Part shown: positions 60,529-64,000 of the stretch, piece after piece
How positions within the stretch are numbered: position 1 is the first letter of the stretch
Layout of the letters: every line of letters starts with the position of its first letter
Assembly: GCF_002218195.1 (NCBI RefSeq)
Contig: NZ_CP022336.1
Span: 2,785,001-2,849,000, forward strand
DNA from: Sphingorhabdus sp. SMR4y
Lineage (GTDB): Bacteria; Pseudomonadota; Alphaproteobacteria; Sphingomonadales; Sphingomonadaceae
Direction: 5' to 3'
DNA length: 64,000 nt
Notes under the pieces: generated by a model
Told to the model about the DNA's origin: nothing
Database searches by the model: none
The model's input: only the letters and a program-made list of their open reading frames with translations
Translations under genes and position numbers: made by a program

Positions 60529-61920
60529 TCAGCGCCTCAGAACTTTTAGTCGCGCGCTTCCGGTCACGCGTTTGGCGACCGGCAACCATTTTGCTTCGGC
60601 TGACCGGCGTGTAATATAGGTGTCGAGTCCGATTTGCAGCGCGACCAGCATATAGACAAACGGCTGGTAGGCGATCCCGACGAACAAAGCGCCGACAAGA
60701 TAGATCATGTGCCCGTGTTGCAGGGCAGTGGCCAGCGGGGCTACCCATTGTTCCTCTTCTTTCTCCGATTTCGCATATTTCCGTCGCAATATTTCCATTC
60801 GCCACAGGCCACCGACATGAATGATCAGCCAGAGGATCAGGCCCGGATAACCCTGTTCGCCGAGCATTTCGAAATAGCTGCTGTGAAAGGCGCGGGCTTC
60901 ATCTTCGACGAGCCTGGCCTCGACATCATCGGGATCTATATCCCACTGCTCATATTGTGCGACATCCACTTCCGACAATTCGTAGGTCAGCTTGTTGATC
61001 CGGTAGACGTCGAAACCACCCCCAAAGGGATGCTGCTGGACATAGTCCAGCGTCCACCGCCAGACCGCGATACGGGTCGAGGCAGATTGGTCCGCTTCGT
61101 AATTTTCGATGGTCGCCATCCGGTCGGTGAAACTTTGCGGGAGGAACGGAATGGACATCAGGCCTATGGTGACTGCCAGACCTGCATAGAGCAGTCTGTA
61201 GCGGGCGAAACGCAACATCAGTACGGCCAGCACAGCGATGCATACCAGGCCTGTCCGGGCCTGGGTTCCGATCGGGATGAGCAGCGCGGAAAAGACCAGC
61301 GCATATGCAAAAAGCTTTGTTCGCCAGTCCGGCGGAAAAATTGTGCCGTGATGCGCAAGCCAGAGAATCAGAGGGATGATGCAGATGGCGACTGTCGAGA
61401 TGATGGAACCTTCGTACAGGCCGCTATTATTGTCGACCAGCAGCACCAGCACGCCATAGCCTCCGCCGGAGAGCAATGTCTTGATCCCGCCGGTAATGAT
61501 CAAGGTACCGGCGCACAGAACCATGAACAGAGCCAGCGCTTCGAGGCGCAGCCGGGTCTTGAGAGTCAGTGGCAGAAATATTGCGAAGACCAGAGCCTTC
61601 CACACCCAGTCCCATTTTTCCAGGGCGGCATCGGGCACTTCCGCCTGCACGGTGGTATAGCCACAATATGCCAGCAACAGGATCATCACCGCCTGCCGGA
61701 TCGAAAAGCGGCTGTCCTGCTTGTTGTCTGCTAGCATATAGCCCAACAGAGCCAGTGCGAACAGGATCAGCGACAGCGGCACGGAGTTAAGCATGAAGTA
61801 GCTCAGCCGCTGCGGTGCCACGATGTCGACATAGGCGTAGATCAGAGTGAACAGGAACGGCCGCTTGAAGGCGATGAACAGCAGCGCCACAATATAGCCG
61901 ACAAAGAAGAGGTCACGCAT
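60529..61920 (-). CDS. Putative O-glycosylation ligase, exosortase-A-associated
   Basis: 463 residues with about ten to eleven hydrophobic segments and a large periplasmic loop holding Arg-Ile-Ala-Val-Trp-Arg-Trp and His-Pro-Phe-Gly-Gly-Gly-Phe, the O-antigen-ligase/polymerase (Wzy/WaaL) signature. The pattern with Ala-Phe-His-Ser-Ser-Tyr-Phe and Met-Leu-Gly-Glu-Gln-Gly-Tyr-Pro-Gly is that of the ligases linked to exosortase-A loci. The Met-Arg-Asp-Leu-Phe start overlaps the stop of a 55-residue gene by 8 bases. Confidence 0.85.
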   Translation of the reverse strand: MRDLFFVGYIVALLFIAFKRPFLFTLIYAYVDIVAPQRLSYFMLNSVPLSLILFALALLGYMLADNKQDSRFSIRQAVMILLLAYCGYTTVQAEVPDAALEKWDWVWKALVFAIFLPLTLKTRLRLEALALFMVLCAGTLIITGGIKTLLSGGGYGVLVLLVDNNSGLYEGSIISTVAICIIPLILWLAHHGTIFPPDWRTKLFAYALVFSALLIPIGTQARTGLVCIAVLAVLMLRFARYRLLYAGLAVTIGLMSIPFLPQSFTDRMATIENYEADQSASTRIAVWRWTLDYVQQHPFGGGFDVYRINKLTYELSEVDVAQYEQWDIDPDDVEARLVEDEARAFHSSYFEMLGEQGYPGLILWLIIHVGGLWRMEILRRKYAKSEKEEEQWVAPLATALQHGHMIYLVGALFVGIAYQPFVYMLVALQIGLDTYITRRSAEAKWLPVAKRVTGSARLKVLRR

Positions 61921-62080
61921 CGGGCCGCGTTCCGTTTCCGCGGGATTGTTTCGCAAAACCGACGGGTTCCTTGTCGTGCTCCGGCGGGGCTTCGACATCA
62001 AGATCATCGCGATGCATCAGCCGCCAAGCGGCGATGAGCAGCAATCCATGCGTCAACGCGATAGAAAAATTGTCTATCAT
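61913..62080 (-). CDS. 55-aa protein coupled to the O-ligase
   Basis: ATG at 62078-62080, stop at 61913-61915. It starts Met-Ile-Asp-Asn-Phe-Ser with a single short membrane segment (Leu-Thr-His-Gly-Leu-Leu-Leu-Ile-Ala-Ala-Trp) and a hydrophilic Asp/Pro-rich tail. An in-frame TAG lies directly upstream, so the start is fixed. Its stop overlaps the O-ligase start by 8 bases, typical of coupled translation, and I recall similar short ORFs at this place in other sphingomonad exosortase loci. Probably a small partner of the polysaccharide machinery. Confidence 0.6.
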   Translation of the reverse strand: MIDNFSIALTHGLLLIAAWRLMHRDDLDVEAPPEHDKEPVGFAKQSRGNGTRPDA

Positions 62081-62188
62081 CTACTCATTCATCCCGGCAC
62101 GAGCGGCGAAAACACGCTCTTCTATCCTTGCGCGATACAGGCATTGGGTTGACGGGACGTTAATCCTTTTTTGGCAGAGCCCTCGGCC

Positions 62189-63421
62189 ATGACGCGGATT
62201 TTGCACATATTGGACCACAGTCTGCCGCTGCACAGCGGCTATTGTTTTCGCACGCGGGCTATTATGAAGGCACAGATAGCCAGCGGCCTCACGGTGGCCG
62301 GTGTCACCGGTGTGCGACAGAACCAGCATGGCTATGTTGCGGAGCAGCTGCTGGAAGAATTTGATGGTCTGCAGTTTTTCCGGACCTTGGCGCAGGCGCA
62401 GGGACCCTCACCTTTGCGCGAATGGCGTGAAGTGGCGGTTCTGGCAGAGCGCATCGAACAGGCGATCCGGGAATGGCAGCCGGACGTTCTGCACGCGCAT
62501 TCTCCCGCGCTCAACGGGCTTGCCGCTTTGCGTGTCGCGGAGAGAACCGGTTTGCCCCTGGTTTATGAAATCCGCGCCTTCTGGGAAGATGCCGCTGTCG
62601 GCAATGGTACCGGCAAGGAAAACAGCCCGCGCTACTGGCTGACCCGGCAACTGGAAAATCATGTTGTCAACGGGGCCGATGCGGTCGCGGTAATCTGCGA
62701 AGGGTTGCGGTCCGATCTGATTGGTCGCGGGGTGAAGCCGGAAAAAATAACCGTCTCGCCCAATGGCGTCGATCTGGACCTGTTTGGCGCACCGCCGGCG
62801 CGCGATGAATCACTGCAGGGCGAACTGGGCCTGACCGGCAAGGCGGTGCTTGGTTTCATCGGCAGTTTTTATGATTATGAAGGGCTCGACGATCTGATCG
62901 CCGCGCTACCGATCCTGCAGGCATCCCATCCGGAAGTGCATCTGTTGCTTGTTGGCGGCGGTCCGATGGAAGACGCCCTGAAACGTCAGGTCGAACGATT
63001 GGGCGTCGGAGCTGCCGTGACCTTTACCGGCCGCGTTCCCCATGAGGAAGTGGAACGCTTTTATGGGCTGATGGACATCATGGTGTACCCGCGCAAGGCC
63101 ATGCGGCTGACCGAGCTGGTCACACCGCTCAAGCCGCTGGAAGCCATGGCGCAGGGACGGCTGGTGGCGGCATCGGATGTCGGCGGCCATCAGGAACTGA
63201 TTGAAGACGGCGTTACCGGCACGATTTTTCCGGCGGGTGATCCGGAGAAAATTGCGAGAAAGCTGGGCGTGCTGCTCGATAACAGCGCGTCATGGCCTCA
63301 AATTATTGAAACTGCGAGGAAATTTGTCGAGACAGATCGTAACTGGTCGTCAAACATTTTGCGTTACACTCCGGTTTACCAAGGGCTGATCGAGCGCAAA
63401 TCTTTTGAGCGCGCAGCTTGA
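62189..63421 (+). CDS. Glycosyltransferase family 4, exosortase-A-associated
   Basis: 410 residues with a GT-B fold. The opening Arg-Ile-Leu-His-Ile-Leu-Asp-His-Ser-Leu-Pro-Leu-His-Ser-Gly-Tyr is the hallmark of the exosortase-associated (Daro_2409-like) family, and Pro-Asn-Gly-Val-Asp, Gly-Phe-Ile-Gly-Ser-Phe and the late Pro-Leu-Lys-Pro-Leu-Glu-Ala-Met-Ala (EX7E region) fit GT4 catalysis. It adds sugars to the exopolysaccharide intermediate. Divergent from the O-ligase genes; ATG 62189 is chosen over TTG 62171. Confidence 0.9.
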   Translation: MTRILHILDHSLPLHSGYCFRTRAIMKAQIASGLTVAGVTGVRQNQHGYVAEQLLEEFDGLQFFRTLAQAQGPSPLREWREVAVLAERIEQAIREWQPDVLHAHSPALNGLAALRVAERTGLPLVYEIRAFWEDAAVGNGTGKENSPRYWLTRQLENHVVNGADAVAVICEGLRSDLIGRGVKPEKITVSPNGVDLDLFGAPPARDESLQGELGLTGKAVLGFIGSFYDYEGLDDLIAALPILQASHPEVHLLLVGGGPMEDALKRQVERLGVGAAVTFTGRVPHEEVERFYGLMDIMVYPRKAMRLTELVTPLKPLEAMAQGRLVAASDVGGHQELIEDGVTGTIFPAGDPEKIARKLGVLLDNSASWPQIIETARKFVETDRNWSSNILRYTPVYQGLIERKSFERAA

Positions 63422-63437
63422 TACGGTGGAGAATGAT

Positions 63438-64000
63438 GTGGACCAGATAGCGCAGGACTTCGCTCGGTTTAAACAACCCGCAATGGCGGTTACGGGCGGC
63501 ATTGCGGCCGCGCTGGTAATAGCGACCTTGCCGCATGTTTATCTTGAAAATATTGTCGGTGCGACTGGACTGTCGCAAATCATTCCCGCCGCCGCACCGC
63601 CATTGGGCAATACGGCGCGTAGCCTGATCGCCGTCGCGGCCGGTCTGGTATCCGCTTCGGCACTCTATCTTTTCTTGAATCACAAGACGAACTCACATGA
63701 AGGAGGCTCCGATATGAGCTTGGCACTACGCAGAAATCTCACGCAGGAGCCTGTGGCTGACGAACGGGAAGGGAAAGCGCGCTTTTCGATGCCCAAGCTG
63801 AACCTGTCGGCCAAATCTCTGACCAAATTTTTAAAGAAGCCAAGGAAAGCTCCGGGCCAGGTGACCGAGTTAAAGGATCTGCCAGATGTCAGGGCCGCGG
63901 ATCGTCATCCCGATGCTCCGGTGCGCCAGCCAATTTTTGCTGCCACCGATCTGGGCACGCCGCTGGTAGAATCAATCAAGCGGTTTGATAAAACCGAAGA
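63438..64000 (+). CDS. Membrane protein with GTG start, truncated at the right edge
   Basis: An open frame runs from the GTG at 63438 to the window end (187 codons, no stop). GGTGGAG ends 6 bases before this GTG, while the first in-frame ATG (63483) has no such site. The first 80 residues contain two hydrophobic segments; then comes a basic/hydrophilic stretch with Lys-Phe-Leu-Lys-Lys-Pro-Arg-Lys. It is 17 bases after the glycosyltransferase stop, so it belongs to the same polysaccharide operon. It may be a chain-length or regulator-type protein of exosortase loci; the family is not recognised because the C-terminus is missing. Confidence 0.6.
   Translation, partial: MDQIAQDFARFKQPAMAVTGGIAAALVIATLPHVYLENIVGATGLSQIIPAAAPPLGNTARSLIAVAAGLVSASALYLFLNHKTNSHEGGSDMSLALRRNLTQEPVADEREGKARFSMPKLNLSAKSLTKFLKKPRKAPGQVTELKDLPDVRAADRHPDAPVRQPIFAATDLGTPLVESIKRFDKTE

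Noticed and set aside
60634-61734. 366-codon plus-strand frame over the O-ligase
   Set aside because: The minus-strand frame has the membrane pattern and family motifs; the plus frame is a shadow.

Overview
The window looks like chromosomal DNA of a sphingomonad (Alphaproteobacteria, Sphingomonadales). This rests on gene content: the neighbourhood mutM, ubiE, ubiB, coaBC, dut and moeB next to rpsT and dnaA, large TonB-dependent receptors heading small catabolic operons, spinster-like MFS carriers, a subclass B3-type metallo-beta-lactamase, and the beginning of an exosortase-A-associated polysaccharide locus. No phage, transposase, rRNA operon or CRISPR array was seen. The species cannot be named from the sequence alone.

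Region 1 to 5.2 kb holds a partial gene, a hypothetical protein, a PepSY-like membrane protein, a Tat-exported short-chain dehydrogenase, a small membrane protein, an XRE/MmyB-type regulator, a B3-like metallo-beta-lactamase lipoprotein and a SnoaL-like protein. From 5.2 to 15.1 kb lie two leftward uptake/catabolism operons: TonB-dependent receptor, alpha/beta hydrolase, MFS carrier; and a second receptor, a SnoaL-like protein, a Rieske oxygenase alpha subunit. A TetR regulator sits between them. A perfect inverted repeat lies in the promoter gap of the first operon, and its half-site recurs just upstream of the second receptor gene. From 15.3 to 24.2 kb come tRNA-Arg(CCG), nth, a second SDR, a large DUF3857/transglutaminase/TPR protein, dapB, a class III sirtuin and a GFA-family protein.

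The most unusual part is 24.2 to 28.8 kb. Three tandem, diverged copies of a roughly 455-bp unit each carry a 52-53 residue peptide gene below the usual annotation size. The peptides share a block Tyr-x-Lys-Pro-x-Leu-Val-Leu-Leu-(Ser/Thr)-Asp-Thr ending in Glu-Gly-Lys, like the YxxPxL leader motif of lasso-type RiPP precursors. Each predicted core starts with Gly and has Glu at position 8 or 9. They are followed by one 1102-residue protein that joins an ArsP-like permease to FG-GAP propeller repeats, a six-cysteine insertion and an ASPIC/UnbV domain. No lasso cyclase, protease or RRE gene is in the window, so this is a candidate, possibly new, RiPP-like system whose maturation enzymes would act from elsewhere.

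From 28.9 to 38 kb follow accessory genes: MAPEG, VOC dioxygenase-like, an AmpG-like MFS, SnoaL, secreted proteins, a SARP/TolB-like/TPR regulator, an NmrA-like protein, an outer-membrane barrel and a GlxA-type regulator. From 38.2 to 48.2 kb is the conserved housekeeping block moeB, dut, coaBC, ubiB, ubiE, mutM, rpsT, dnaA. From 48.7 to 59.5 kb come tRNA-Val(UAC), a cytochrome b561/c' pair, a TlpA thioredoxin, argH, an LptM-like lipoprotein, lysA with a TTG start, a siroheme-synthase-like gene, tlyA, an MscS channel, a thiolase and an ABM monooxygenase-like gene. From 59.5 kb to the end are a dipeptide epimerase and the exosortase-A-type polysaccharide genes (a 55-aa gene, an O-ligase and a glycosyltransferase), plus a GTG-started membrane protein running off the right edge.
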